A DNA stretch of 64,000 bases from Candidatus Sumerlaeota bacterium (GCA_016928995.1 JAFGJS010000125.1:1-64000); one strand, 5' to 3'; shown: positions 17,461 through 27,202, counted from the first letter of the stretch. Numbers and translations are program-made. The notes: generated by a model not told the origin, from the sequence alone.

Positions 17461-18104
17461 TCGTTGATCTGGCATCCAACTGTCTGGTTTTTTCTCAACA
17501 TCTTCCATCGATCAGCCTCATCAAGTGATGCAAACGCTTCAACCAGAACGGAAGGCAATCCAAGTTCAGAAAGAGCATTTTCGAAGGACTTACCCATCTC
17601 CCTGAAGTTCTCGATGGTAAAGTACCACCGATCGTCGAGGACATACTTGAACTTTAGCATTGCATTAAAGACGATACGAAGCAGCACTGTGAAATATTGT
17701 TCACATGCAGTCACTACATCCACATCAGGTACAAACGTCAGATCGGGGATTGGCATAAAATAGTGCCGAACGATATGCCCTCCCTCTGGGTTTACTGTCA
17801 TGTCACCAGCTCCAACTACTGTGTCTCCGATTTTTGTAGACACATTACGATATTCCACAAAAAAACGAGCAAGTCGATCTTGCTTGAGCATTTCCTGTTG
17901 GATGGCATACCAATCGCCAAATCCAGGAACTTTAGAAATAACAGCCTGCATGGCTAAAGTTACAGTCCGTGCTGAAGAGACAAAAGCATCTGTGTAGCAC
18001 TGTGCCGCAAATATATTTAAATCTAAGCTTCGTAGTTGACACAGGAAAAACTCGGTTTGTTGAACCTTATATTCCACAATCTCTATAGATCTTTGTTTTG
18101 CCAT
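17412..18104 (-). CDS. Unknown helical protein in an AT-richer stretch
   Basis: A 230-residue protein beginning MAKQRSIEIVEYKVQQTEFF. It looks mostly alpha-helical and soluble, with no signal peptide. It keeps a mix of aromatic and acidic residues (RHYFMPIPDLTFVPDVDVV, DDRWYFTIENFREMGKSFE). No family was recognised; a HEPN-like or phage-abortive-infection-like helical protein is possible but unsupported by a motif. Codon use is more AT-rich than in the neighbouring genes, suggesting transfer. Its 3' end shares the duplicated segment that flanks the VOC gene. The start lacks a strong ribosome-binding site. Confidence 0.7.
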   Translation of the reverse strand: MAKQRSIEIVEYKVQQTEFFLCQLRSLDLNIFAAQCYTDAFVSSARTVTLAMQAVISKVPGFGDWYAIQQEMLKQDRLARFFVEYRNVSTKIGDTVVGAGDMTVNPEGGHIVRHYFMPIPDLTFVPDVDVVTACEQYFTVLLRIVFNAMLKFKYVLDDRWYFTIENFREMGKSFENALSELGLPSVLVEAFASLDEADRWKMLRKNQTVGCQINDLFMRYLGVFILGPDD

Positions 18105-18501
18105 TGGAATCTCTGGGGACTATGGTTTTATGGAGTTTCTATAGATTGCCCTTCGCTGGTCAAGCCTTTATCATGGTTTCATGGATGGACTTATATCTCC
18201 TCTATCGTCCGATTGGATTGGCTTTACAGGAGGGGTTCGTGAGATTTGGGGTGGCGGCGGTTGGAGGCGTTGGGGCCGGTGGCATCGCTAAGAATAGGCG
18301 CGATTATCATTATACGCTAGATATTGTTCCTTTTCCATAGATCCGGTTGATCTTCTTTTTTAAGAACGCGGAATCCTCTCATAATATTGCAGGTGATTTA
18401 ATTTCAATCTTCTGCATATCAATATGTCACATCATTTTGTTATCCAGCATTTCTATAGATGGAAGCGATTCTGTTTTATTCATCACATAATCAACGCCAT
18501 A

Positions 18502-18549
18502 GTCACTACTAGGTCAAAACTATAGATATAGAATTGACCTAGTAGTGAC
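18502..18549. repeat. Perfect 16-bp inverted repeat
   Basis: GTCACTACTAGGTCAA (18502-18517) is the exact reverse complement of TTGACCTAGTAGTGAC (18534-18549), separated by 16 AT-rich bases. There is no T tract after the right arm, so a two-site operator or a recombinase site is as likely as a terminator. Confidence 0.7.
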
Positions 18550-18811
18550 CACGGATTAAATGCTAATGGAGGCAAGCGGAACTTTGGCAAATAAGTCAGG
18601 ATTTTGACTGGATAATAGCATTTGATGATCGTTAACCACAATCATGTAAACGAAGAATAAGCGCATTTTGCGTGGGCGGATTTCGTGAGTAAGATTCGAG
18701 GATTTTTCGGCGGTTTGGCCTCGATTCGATGGTGATGCAAATCGCTCAAAACACCGAGCTGAATCGCAGCTTCGCGAACTGGCTGATACAATTGAACCAT
18801 TGAATCATGCG

Positions 18812-18842
18812 AGGGAGCCGTGATGTGCGGCTCCCTCCTTTG
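18812..18842 (+). terminator. Terminator-like hairpin
   Basis: AGGGAGCC (18812-18819) pairs with GGCTCCCT (18829-18836) over a 9-base loop, followed by CCTTTGT. It follows a short reading frame whose function is unknown. Confidence 0.55.
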
Positions 18843-19163
18843 TCTATGCGTTCCATTACGTTTTTTGAGTATGACTTGAAATTCTGTTTGCCTTGAGACT
18901 CTGAAACATTTCGATCCGCAAAAACTCCTTTGACAAAATCCTGGTTGATGCCAAATTATAAAGTTAGCGGGGAAAGCTTTATGAGAACATGAATGGGCGC
19001 GTGCGTCCGATCATTTGTTTTGCGATTGGGTGGAAGGGCTATTGTCGATTATGATCGAACAAAGATTTGACGAAAACTCTATAAGAGGGCGTGTTTCTAT
19101 CAAATCCGGCGGGCGCGTTCGTCTTCGCGGCGTCCATAAAAGGGTGGCGGAAAGGGAAGCGCA

Positions 19164-19436
19164 ATGTATTCTCCCACTGAAATGCTGACGCTGGTGATTT
19201 TTTTCGCGGGTTTGCCGTTGTTTTTCTGGATCATTCGGATGTCCAGGATCCCCGGCGGGAATTTACTGCTGGCGGCCTATTTGTTTTTATTTCTTTCCAA
19301 CATTTGCACAGTGGTTGAAGACATTAGCTTCGGTTGGCTGTTTAATTTTTGCGAACATGCGAGCATTGCGTTATTCGCTGCTTTCTTGCTCGCCGCGATT
19401 GTTTGTGTGATAAGAACCGACGAACCCCAGACATAA
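19164..19436 (+). CDS. Small three-helix membrane protein upstream of a hybrid kinase
   Basis: A 90-residue protein with three probable membrane helices (about 7-24, 33-50, 63-83). GGAAAGGG lies upstream of the ATG. The stop is 11 bp before the start of the hybrid histidine kinase, so the two are probably co-translated. Its arrangement of helices and a central SN-I block (LFLFLSNICTVVED) resembles the kinase's own membrane region (YAFVNFSNITEHS), suggesting an ancient duplication of one sensor module. A role as an accessory sensor subunit is inferred. Confidence 0.7.
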   Translation: MYSPTEMLTLVIFFAGLPLFFWIIRMSRIPGGNLLLAAYLFLFLSNICTVVEDISFGWLFNFCEHASIALFAAFLLAAIVCVIRTDEPQT

Positions 19437-19447
19437 GGGAACGGGGC

Positions 19448-21262
19448 ATGGCGTATCCGGGCGTGATATTCAACAGCGTGGCGTTGGCCCTTTTGACCGC
19501 TTCGATTGTCCTCCTGCTTTCGAAACGGGCCAGGCGCGTGTTGAATCCCGGATCGCGGTATGCGTTGATTTGCGCGTGCATGCTCTATGCGTTTGTCAAT
19601 TTTTCAAATATCACCGAGCATAGCATGATCTCGGCGATCTATGATCCAGCGGAGGATATCGTTGAAGTCGTCGCGCTGTTGCTGTTCATGTTTTTCGTTC
19701 ATAGCTGGCATATCGCGCGGACCATCGGCCGAATCCGCGAACGGGAAGCATGGCTGCAAGCGACATTCGCCTCGCTGGGCGACGGCGTCGTGACTTGCGA
19801 TCCCGCCGGGCGCATTCAGCAGATCAACCAGGAAATGGAGCGCCTGATTTGCTTCAAGCAGCCGGAGGTCAAGGACCGGTCCGTTGGCGAAGTATTGAGA
19901 TTCGCCGATCCCAAAACCAAAACGCCGCTGGCCGCGGATCCGTTTGAAGCGGCCATTCATTCCGAGCAGACTGTGAATTTGCCGGAGGAGTCCGTCCTGC
20001 TGCGGCAGGATCAGAACGATATCCTGGTGCATGGATGTATCGCGCCGATCATCGGCGAGGACGGCCATGTCTGGGGCGCCGTGGGGATCATTCGCGATGT
20101 TTCGGAGCAAGTTTCCTTGAAGAATCAACTCGCCCATGCCCATAAGATGGAGGCCATCGGGCAGCTGGCCGGCGGGGTTGCGCATGATTTCAACAACATG
20201 CTGGTCGGGATTATCGGCGCCGCCGATCTTCTTGCTCTGCAATACGCCGGGAAGGAGGACGATGATTTTCAGGAGCTCATCGATATTATCCTGACGGCCG
20301 CGGACCGCGCCTCCTCGCTGACGTCTCAATTGCTTGCCTTCGGCCGCAAGGACGGCATGCTCGCCTCGACGATCGATCTTCATGAAATGATTGATAATAC
20401 GCTGGCCATCGCGGAAAGAACGATCGACAAGCGTGTGCAGATCGGCAAGGTATATGCCGAAGAAGAATTGATCATCACGGGAGACCGGTCGCAGCTGCAG
20501 AACGCCCTTTTGAATTTGCTGCTCAATGCGCGTGACGCGATTCCCGGAGCGGGCAACATCACAGTGTCCACGGGGAAGATCATGCTCGATGAGGAGTGGT
20601 GCGAAGCCTCGGCTTTCGAGCTTCAAGCCGGCGTTTACGCTGCCATCTCCGTGCAGGACACGGGCGCCGGAATGCCGTCCGAGATTCAGAACCGGATCTT
20701 TGAGCCTTTCTTCACCACCAAGCCGATGGGGAAAGGAACCGGGCTTGGACTGGCAGCGGTATACGGCACGGTGAAACATCATCATGGCGCCATCAAGATT
20801 TACACCGAGGAAGGCGTCGGAACTGTTTTCCATCTTTATTTGCCGTTGTCGGAATCCGGCGTGCCGGTTGAGCCGGTTGAGCCGGAGTTGGTCGTTTCAG
20901 GCGGCGGTTGCGTGCTGGTGATCGACGATGAGGAACTCTTGCGCGTGACCGCGGAACTGATGCTTTCGGAATGCGGCTATCAAGTTTTCGTGGCCCCTGG
21001 CGGCGAGGAAGGATTGGCGCTCTACCGGGAGAACATCGATCAGATCGACGCTGTGCTGCTGGATATGATCATGCCCAAGCTGAGCGGCTCCGAGGTGCTG
21101 CAGGAATTGCTGAAGATCAATCCGGATGTGCGCGTGCTGCTCTGCTCCGGATTCATGCGGGAAGCGTCGATTCCCGATGGCGCCGCCGGATACATCCCAA
21201 AGCCGTATCGGCGCAACGAGCTGCTGCGCGCGCTGCATCAAGTCTGCTCCGATGAAGCTTGA
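19448..21262 (+). CDS. Membrane-bound hybrid histidine kinase with PAS and receiver domains
   Basis: A 604-residue protein. Three membrane helices (about 6-24, 36-55, 73-92) are followed by a PAS domain (about 102-210), a HisKA dimerisation helix with the phospho-accepting His at residue 246 in GGVAHDFNNML, an HATPase domain with the N box LLNLLLNARDAI, G1 DTGAGM and G2 GKGTGLGLA, and a C-terminal receiver with Asp 539 in VLLDMIMPK. Upstream codons from 19349 are in frame but overlap the preceding gene, and the ATG at 19448 yields a clean membrane start. The signal and output target are unknown; no DNA-binding regulator is adjacent. Confidence 0.93.
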   Translation: MAYPGVIFNSVALALLTASIVLLLSKRARRVLNPGSRYALICACMLYAFVNFSNITEHSMISAIYDPAEDIVEVVALLLFMFFVHSWHIARTIGRIREREAWLQATFASLGDGVVTCDPAGRIQQINQEMERLICFKQPEVKDRSVGEVLRFADPKTKTPLAADPFEAAIHSEQTVNLPEESVLLRQDQNDILVHGCIAPIIGEDGHVWGAVGIIRDVSEQVSLKNQLAHAHKMEAIGQLAGGVAHDFNNMLVGIIGAADLLALQYAGKEDDDFQELIDIILTAADRASSLTSQLLAFGRKDGMLASTIDLHEMIDNTLAIAERTIDKRVQIGKVYAEEELIITGDRSQLQNALLNLLLNARDAIPGAGNITVSTGKIMLDEEWCEASAFELQAGVYAAISVQDTGAGMPSEIQNRIFEPFFTTKPMGKGTGLGLAAVYGTVKHHHGAIKIYTEEGVGTVFHLYLPLSESGVPVEPVEPELVVSGGGCVLVIDDEELLRVTAELMLSECGYQVFVAPGGEEGLALYRENIDQIDAVLLDMIMPKLSGSEVLQELLKINPDVRVLLCSGFMREASIPDGAAGYIPKPYRRNELLRALHQVCSDEA

Positions 21263-21279
21263 TGTCTGACGTTCCGGCG

Positions 21280-23610
21280 TTAGGATTCAGCCGGAGCGGT
21301 TTCCATTTCGGCGTCCGGCGGTTGAATGGGTTTCAGGCCGAGGGCAGTTTCGACGTTTTCGCCGATTTGCGCAAGAGTTCCTGTCAGGCGTTGGTAAAGC
21401 GCCCAGTAATTATCGAGAAACTGACCTGCGCGATTGATGGCTTCCGCGCCCATGCCGGGTGTGCCGCCGCAGAGATATTGCCCCAGACGGGCGCGAGTGT
21501 TGGAATGCTCGAACGGATAGTCCACGCCTCCCAGGATATTCAGCAGTTGCTCCAGTTTTTTCCGTAAAAGCTCCACGCGGCGGTCCAGGTCAAAGCGCAA
21601 GTCTTCATTGTCCGCATTTGCCTGAAGCTGTCCGATCAGGATCATGATATCATTGTGCTGGCGCTCCAGTTCCCAGACGCCATACAACCGTTGGCCGAGC
21701 TGCGAAAGACAGCGAAAGAGTTTTTCCGCTTCTTCCGGCGCGATCCGGTTTTCTCCCATTTGCTCCGCCACGCGTTTGTTGTACAGCATTTGCAACGCGC
21801 AATACATCCGTTCGCGCGCCATGCTCGTCATGCCGTCCAGCTGATCTCTGATGTTTTTGGTTTCCCGGTCGGCGTCTTCCAATGCGCTCTGGATCCGTTT
21901 CTTGTCGCTTGAAACGAGCTGGAATTCTTGCGGATTGATGCGGAATTTGGCCTTGACCAGCGCCAGCGCCATGCTGGCGTCGCTGGCGCAGCTCGCCTGT
22001 TCCTGCAGCATTTCCAGAAACTTGAGGGCATGAGGCGCGGTGCGCTTGAAATCCTTGCGCGCTGCAATGATTTTTTGACCGGTTTCATTAAAGTTGTCCG
22101 GATGTTCCAGCGCCGGTTGCTTAAAGACCGGCGGATGAAATTTATTGAAGACGTTCTGAAAGAATCGCGACTCCACTTCGCGAGCGCTGCTGATCTCCTG
22201 TCGTCGTTCGGTCAGCTCTTGAGTTGACACAAGGTTGCTGTCGTTGACCCTGAGTTCATGTTCGTGCACGTAATACATCATGGTGACGATGCGCACCAGG
22301 CGATGATAGTTTTCGAATAGGAGCTCGGCTGGGGAATCCAGGTCGAAGATTCCCTCCTGATCCAGACGGTCCGCCATACGGATGCGCGCGCCATCTGACG
22401 GGTGAGTGCTGAAGAAGCCCGTGCGCTGTTGCTGGATGTGTTCGATTAATTTGTGCGCCTGATCTTGTGGGATTTCCTCGACTTTTTGCGCCACAAGCGT
22501 GGGGTATTCGTCGCCCAGCCGGTTCTCGCGATATGCCTCGCGCAGGTCGTTGATCACTCCTCGTTGAGCGAAATAGAGCATGTGCAGCTGGCGGTTCAGT
22601 TCGATAAATGTCTCTGATCCGGCGAAGGCAAAGGCGTAACGGTCCGCGTTGTATTCCATGCGCCGCAGCATGAAACAGGAGATGAAGTGGCCCAGGTGCA
22701 TTAAAACCCACAAAATGCGCCGCACGATCCAGATCATCAATATGGTGAGCCAAAAGATCAGGGCGAGGCGGGCGTCGTTGTCCGTCGCTTCCCGCTTCAG
22801 ATACTCGTCCCACGCGTCGCGTTCGTAAACGACGCGGGCGAACCAGATGTTGATGCTGCGGATGACGTAAGTCAGGCGCATGCCCCAGCCTTGCGAGAAA
22901 TGGCCGAATTCGTGCGCCAGCACTGACGCCAGTTGATTGACCGTGAGTCCGGCGGCTAATGGCAGTCCGATGCGCAGTTTGAGCTTGCGGCGCAGCATGC
23001 TGAAGAATCCTCCGGCGAAGGAGGCCGATGCGTTGATATCGGGATCGACTTCGATGCGCACGGGAACCGGCGCCCGCAGCGCGCGGCAAATCAAGCCGAC
23101 AAAGTAAAACAGGGTTTCCTCTTCTTCCGGATTGAGCGGCACGGAATCGACGATTTTTCCGGGCGATGCGGCGAATGGTTTGATCATGAACATGATCAGC
23201 ACAGCGCCCGCGCCAATCGGCGTCACGTAAAGGATGACCATCAACGCCGTGCCCCGCACTGAGTGGGGAATGGCGCCGATCATTCCAGTGTTATTGACTG
23301 CGTGCAGATACACCAGGTATCCCGCCGCCGCGATGATCGCCAGATACACGGCCAGCAGCAACACCATGGTCGCCGCCGTCATCAGCAGGCCGAGCATGTA
23401 TAAAATCGAAGTTCGCACGCGCGGCGCCTCTCCGGCCAGCGCGGATTCCAGGTCGGCCGGGGTGAGCGTCCGCAGATAATCATCCGCATGACCATTGTAT
23501 TGCTCGAAGGAACCGTCGCTCAGTTCTTCGTCCGTAGGCTGCATTTCCAGAAATTGCGACTCTAATTCGTGAGCCGTTTTAGGATGTGCATCGAGCGGAT
23601 CAAATGGCAT
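21280..23610 (-). CDS. Membrane M48-family zinc metallopeptidase
   Basis: A 776-residue protein starting MPFDPLDAHPKTAHELESQF; codons upstream to 23664 are in frame but lie outside the expected start. Two hydrophobic segments (about 90-130 and 150-180) precede the zinc site HEFGH in LASVLAHEFGHFSQGWG near residue 232. The third ligand is expected in MEYNADRYAFAFAG. The long C-terminal half is helical and charged. M48 proteases (HtpX, Oma1, YcaL) cut misfolded membrane or outer-membrane proteins; this one is larger than HtpX (about 290) and belongs to a less-studied group. Its gene is convergent with the hybrid kinase gene. Confidence 0.9.
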   Translation of the reverse strand: MPFDPLDAHPKTAHELESQFLEMQPTDEELSDGSFEQYNGHADDYLRTLTPADLESALAGEAPRVRTSILYMLGLLMTAATMVLLLAVYLAIIAAAGYLVYLHAVNNTGMIGAIPHSVRGTALMVILYVTPIGAGAVLIMFMIKPFAASPGKIVDSVPLNPEEEETLFYFVGLICRALRAPVPVRIEVDPDINASASFAGGFFSMLRRKLKLRIGLPLAAGLTVNQLASVLAHEFGHFSQGWGMRLTYVIRSINIWFARVVYERDAWDEYLKREATDNDARLALIFWLTILMIWIVRRILWVLMHLGHFISCFMLRRMEYNADRYAFAFAGSETFIELNRQLHMLYFAQRGVINDLREAYRENRLGDEYPTLVAQKVEEIPQDQAHKLIEHIQQQRTGFFSTHPSDGARIRMADRLDQEGIFDLDSPAELLFENYHRLVRIVTMMYYVHEHELRVNDSNLVSTQELTERRQEISSAREVESRFFQNVFNKFHPPVFKQPALEHPDNFNETGQKIIAARKDFKRTAPHALKFLEMLQEQASCASDASMALALVKAKFRINPQEFQLVSSDKKRIQSALEDADRETKNIRDQLDGMTSMARERMYCALQMLYNKRVAEQMGENRIAPEEAEKLFRCLSQLGQRLYGVWELERQHNDIMILIGQLQANADNEDLRFDLDRRVELLRKKLEQLLNILGGVDYPFEHSNTRARLGQYLCGGTPGMGAEAINRAGQFLDNYWALYQRLTGTLAQIGENVETALGLKPIQPPDAEMETAPAES

Positions 23611-23813
23611 AATCCGAACCCTCAAACTGGATGGAATGGCGGGACATTGCGCTCGAACGATCAAGCGGCTGGCAGATCATTCACAATCAATAGGCGATTA
23701 TTTTCAAGGTTGACGGCGATGACAAGTCAATTAACAAAAAAATAACGGAATGCGCAGATTTGTTTTCAGCGCGATACTTATGATGGCGGATGCCGCGACA
23801 GTCATCGCTGGCG

Positions 23814-24557
23814 TCAGTGTTCGCGGGCTTCGCCTGTCATCGGCACGAAGCGCACGGGCAGGACGCTCTCCTCGGATGTGCGGATTTCATCCGGCTTTTC
23901 GTCCGGCAGCCGTGTCAGCACACGAAGCTCCTGTTCGACGGAGCCCACGGGGATAATGAGCCGTCCGCCGACCTTGAGCTGCTCCAGCAACGGCTGCGGC
24001 ACATGATCCGGCGCCGCGGTCACGATGATCGCGTCGAAGGGCGCATGCTCCGGCCAGCCTTTGTAGCCGTCGCCGATCTTCACGTGGACATTGTCGTATC
24101 CCATGCGCGCCAGCCGCTCCCGCGCCTCTTCGCCCAGCGGCTCCACGATCTCGATGGTGTACACCTCGGCGCAGAGTTCGGCCAGCACCGCCGCCTGGTA
24201 GCCCGATCCCGTGCCGATTTCCAGCGCCTTGTCTTCCGGCTTCAGTTTCAACTGCTCGGTCATGTAGGCCACGATGTACGGTTGCGAGATCGTCTGGCCT
24301 TCGCCGATGGGCAGCGGATGGTCGTCATAGGCTTCGTCGCGATATTTCTCCGGCACGAATTGATGCCGTTCCACCTTGCGCATGACTTCCAGCACGCGGG
24401 CGTCTTTCACGCCGCGCCGCACAATCTGCTGTTTCACCATGTCCTGCCGTGGTTCCACAAATCCCGCCTCGTCCGGTTGCGAATCGTCATCGCATGCGGC
24501 GATCAAGGCCAATCCCGCCAGGATGATCGCCAGTGTGATCCCAAGTTTGCCCCGCAT
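23814..24557 (-). CDS. pcm: Lipoprotein-type protein-L-isoaspartate O-methyltransferase
   Basis: A 247-residue protein. The ATG at 24557 has GGAGGG seven bases upstream and yields a lipoprotein signal: MRGKLGITLAIILAGLALIA followed by A and Cys-22, then DDD. The remainder is a full isoaspartyl methyltransferase (QDMVKQQIVRRGV, HPLPIGEGQTISQPYIVAYM, and the SAM-binding ALEIGTGSGYQAAVLAEL). The enzyme methylates L-isoaspartyl residues in damaged proteins so they can return to Asp. Most PCMTs are cytosolic; this one is predicted to be anchored in the envelope. By the E. coli rule, Asp after the lipid Cys would retain it in the inner membrane, though that rule may not hold here. Confidence 0.9.
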   Translation of the reverse strand: MRGKLGITLAIILAGLALIAACDDDSQPDEAGFVEPRQDMVKQQIVRRGVKDARVLEVMRKVERHQFVPEKYRDEAYDDHPLPIGEGQTISQPYIVAYMTEQLKLKPEDKALEIGTGSGYQAAVLAELCAEVYTIEIVEPLGEEARERLARMGYDNVHVKIGDGYKGWPEHAPFDAIIVTAAPDHVPQPLLEQLKVGGRLIIPVGSVEQELRVLTRLPDEKPDEIRTSEESVLPVRFVPMTGEAREH

Positions 24558-24612
24558 CTCACGGCCCTCCTTTGATTTCGAGATTCGGGAAAACTTCAAT
24601 GCGCCAACATTA

Positions 24613-25602
24613 TTATGGAATGCCATCGCCGACGCAATCCCGATCTTGCGCCGGCCAGTCAAATTGCGTGTCGTATTCCGCCAGCAGATTCCAGCATTCC
24701 GTGAAATCCGGAATGCCATCCTGTCCGCCGGGCAACCGGCATTTCAGCGCCGCCGCGGCCGCCGCGAAACGGGCGCAGCGTCGCGCATTCCAACCGCGTA
24801 GCGCGCCGGCAGCGAAAGCGCCGTGAAACACGTCTCCGCAGCCGGTGGTGTCGGCCACGTGCATCGCCGGCAGCGCCGCGCCGTGAAAGGCGCCTTGGGC
24901 GTCGCGGCCCCAGTATCCCTCGCAGCCGCGCGTGACAATGACGCAGCGTTGATTGCATTCAAACAGTTGGTCCACTGCGTCAGTGATTTCAGCGTCCGGC
25001 AGCATGCGTTGGACGAACGACGCGCCGCAGATCAGGTAGTCCGCGCGCTCGATCACCGCGCCGATCTGCTCATGGCGGTTTTCCGCATCGGCGATCAGCA
25101 GGGGCGGATCCTTCATTTCTGTGACAAGCTCCGCCACGGCCTCGGCAGCCTGCGCCTCGTGCGTGTCCACGATGACGGCGCACGTTTGCTGGAGCCATTC
25201 CCTGCGCATTTCATCGCGCCGGATGAAGGTCTCCGGCTCCTGATGCCAATACAGCGTGCGCTCGCCCGAGTGCTGATCCACCATGCCGATCGAGGTTAAT
25301 CCCGTGCAGCCCGGCACGCGCGTCACCCGGTCGGTGTTGATGTTTTCGCGCTGCATGCGCTGCAGCAGCAAGTCGCCTTCCGCGCCGTCGCCCAGTTTGC
25401 CAGCGAAACCGGCCCGGAGTCCCAGTCGCGCCGCGGCGACAGCCGCCGTCAGACAGTTTCCTCCCGCATGGATCGAGAAACTGCCCAACGGGCCTTTGGC
25501 GCCGGGCGCCAGCCATTGCTTCACGCCCGCCAGCAGATCCAGCGCTGCCGTGCCCACGCAGAGCACGTCCAATGGCCGGTCTGGATTTGGATTTTGTCCC
25601 AT
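24613..25602 (-). CDS. PfkB-family sugar kinase
   Basis: A 329-residue ribokinase-like enzyme. The N-terminus LDVLCVGTAALDLLAGV and the GGNCLTAAVAAARLGL block are typical. The catalytic motif near the C-terminus is DTTGCGDVFHGAFAAGAL, where the usual GAGD is GCGD; the catalytic Asp is present. This pattern resembles sulfofructose kinase or other sugar-kinase branches, but the substrate cannot be assigned. It lies 55 bp upstream of the isoaspartyl methyltransferase on the same strand, so the two could share a transcript. Confidence 0.88.
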   Translation of the reverse strand: MGQNPNPDRPLDVLCVGTAALDLLAGVKQWLAPGAKGPLGSFSIHAGGNCLTAAVAAARLGLRAGFAGKLGDGAEGDLLLQRMQRENINTDRVTRVPGCTGLTSIGMVDQHSGERTLYWHQEPETFIRRDEMRREWLQQTCAVIVDTHEAQAAEAVAELVTEMKDPPLLIADAENRHEQIGAVIERADYLICGASFVQRMLPDAEITDAVDQLFECNQRCVIVTRGCEGYWGRDAQGAFHGAALPAMHVADTTGCGDVFHGAFAAGALRGWNARRCARFAAAAAALKCRLPGGQDGIPDFTECWNLLAEYDTQFDWPAQDRDCVGDGIP

Positions 25603-25841
25603 TGCTCCCTCAATTGTAGTTAATGCGCCGTTTCATGGCGTTGCTTTTCTTACGCTTCTGCTTGAATCCGCCGCCCCGCCGGAGTTAAATGCATCCGTCT
25701 GTCTCAGGCGGCGCGCAAACTGTCGAGTTCTGCTTGAAGCTGAATGGCTCGATCGCCCGGCTCAAGACCGGATTAATCCATCACTACTCTTGCGCGCCGC
25801 ACAGGTCAACGCCAAATCCGAGATTAAGGAACACCGGAATA

Positions 25842-27062
25842 ATGATGATGAAATCATGCTGCTTACGCCTCGCCATGACGGCGGCGTTGATGCTGATCGC
25901 AGGCTGGAATCCGACGGCGCAGGAGGCGGAGAGCGCCGATAACGCCGCAGCCGGGCGCGATATTCCGCTTTACGTGCTCGACGAGCGGGGAACGGAACTT
26001 TCCGGGTATCGCGTGATCGTGTATGATTCCAAAGGCGAAACCGTCCATTCCGAGTGGCTCACCTCGGATGATGAGCGCAAGCGGCTCTCCATTCCAGCCG
26101 AGGCTCTGACAGAAGGCGCGCGTGTCGTTGTGGACAAGCATCGCTACGCCGCGGAGTGGCTGAGCGGCGATCTGTCAAAAAAGGATACATTGCGTGTGAT
26201 CCTGCGGCCGGAGGGCAAGCTCAAGGGCAGTCTGTTCGACGCCGAAGGCAAGCCCGCGGCTGATCGTTACGTCTCGGCTTATGAGATCGACGCGGCGGAC
26301 AAGACATCCGTGGCCCTGACTGATGAGAACGGGGGATTCGTCATCGGTTCGCTGGCCAAGGGGGCCTACCGGCTGGAGATCCGCTTCGATGAAGAGGCTG
26401 TGCTGCTTGAGAATCCCGAACGGACGGTGAACGTCGATTACGGCCAGACCGTGGGTCCGGTGGAATTGCATATCGCCAAGGGCTATCCGGTCAGCGGCTC
26501 CGTGATCGACCTTGAAACCGGCCAGCCCGTGCGCGCCACGGTCTGGGTTTCGAACCAGCCTGGAATAAGCAAGACGCCGGCTGATGCTGAGGGGCGGTAC
26601 GTGATTTCGAATCTGCCGGCGGGATGGCATATGTTGCAATGCGGCGCCGAGGACGAAAATTACATCTCGGCTCCGTTGGATCAATCCGCTCCGCTCGGGT
26701 CACCGGGCGTTTTGCAGGTGCTGGTGCGCGATGCGCCGCTGGAGGCGATGGATTTTCGTTTGCAGCGCGGCTGCGCATTGGAATGCCGTCTGCTGAACGC
26801 GGAAGGCGCCGCGTTGACGGAGCGCAAGGTCTATCTGAACAGCGAAAATCCGCAAATTTCCCGCCTTGTGCGCCAAAGAGAGACCGTGACCAGTGACGAT
26901 GGCAAATTTCAGTTCAAGGGATTGCCCGAAAATGACGATTATTATTTTGTGATCCAACAAAACGGCGACGACTCGACGACCCAGCCCTTGCAGTTCACCA
27001 CCGCGCGATTTTCCCTTTCCCGCGAGGAGTCTCCGAAGGAGTTCACGATTCACTTAAAGTAA
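25842..27062 (+). CDS. Secreted carboxypeptidase-regulatory-like repeat protein
   Basis: A 406-residue protein that begins with three consecutive ATG codons after AGGAAC. The signal peptide (about 1-26) ends near NPTAQEAE. The rest is built of beta-sandwich modules of the carboxypeptidase regulatory-like type, seen as repeated blocks such as GKLKGSLFDAEGKPAADRYV, GYPVSGSVIDLETGQPV and LECRLLNAEGAALTERKVYL, each followed by a GxFxIxxLxxGxY turn. Such modules bind proteins or carbohydrate at the cell surface. There is no catalytic domain. It precedes a BNR-4 protein by 140 bp on the same strand. Confidence 0.85.
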   Translation: MMMKSCCLRLAMTAALMLIAGWNPTAQEAESADNAAAGRDIPLYVLDERGTELSGYRVIVYDSKGETVHSEWLTSDDERKRLSIPAEALTEGARVVVDKHRYAAEWLSGDLSKKDTLRVILRPEGKLKGSLFDAEGKPAADRYVSAYEIDAADKTSVALTDENGGFVIGSLAKGAYRLEIRFDEEAVLLENPERTVNVDYGQTVGPVELHIAKGYPVSGSVIDLETGQPVRATVWVSNQPGISKTPADAEGRYVISNLPAGWHMLQCGAEDENYISAPLDQSAPLGSPGVLQVLVRDAPLEAMDFRLQRGCALECRLLNAEGAALTERKVYLNSENPQISRLVRQRETVTSDDGKFQFKGLPENDDYYFVIQQNGDDSTTQPLQFTTARFSLSREESPKEFTIHLK

Positions 27063-27202
27063 GCGTGAAGCGTGTTGCGCATAATCCTGAAATGAAAAGC
27101 AAAGTTGGATCGCGGCCTTCCGCGGCATGACGTCTGCGCCGCTGAAGAGCTGATGTTTTGTGTGGGGCGGGCGCGTGTTTTGCATGGTTAGGCGTGGGGA
27201 AG

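Larger units (their letters stand above)
18105..19163. other. About 1 kb without a recognised gene, AT-rich
   Basis: Only short open frames occur here, none with a recognisable product. The nonamer TCTATAGAT is found three times (near 18082, 18138 and 18452), and a related CTATAGATAT lies inside the loop of the palindrome at 18502-18549. Near 18729 a short frame reads MVMQIAQNTELNRSFANWLI just before a terminator-like hairpin; it may be the remnant of a gene end. The stretch looks like the residue of an insertion or decayed gene. Confidence 0.5.

Noticed and set aside
18098..18340. An 80-codon frame downstream of the unknown gene
   Set aside because: No recognisable product, no ribosome-binding site, and the two overlapping frames in this stretch both look random.
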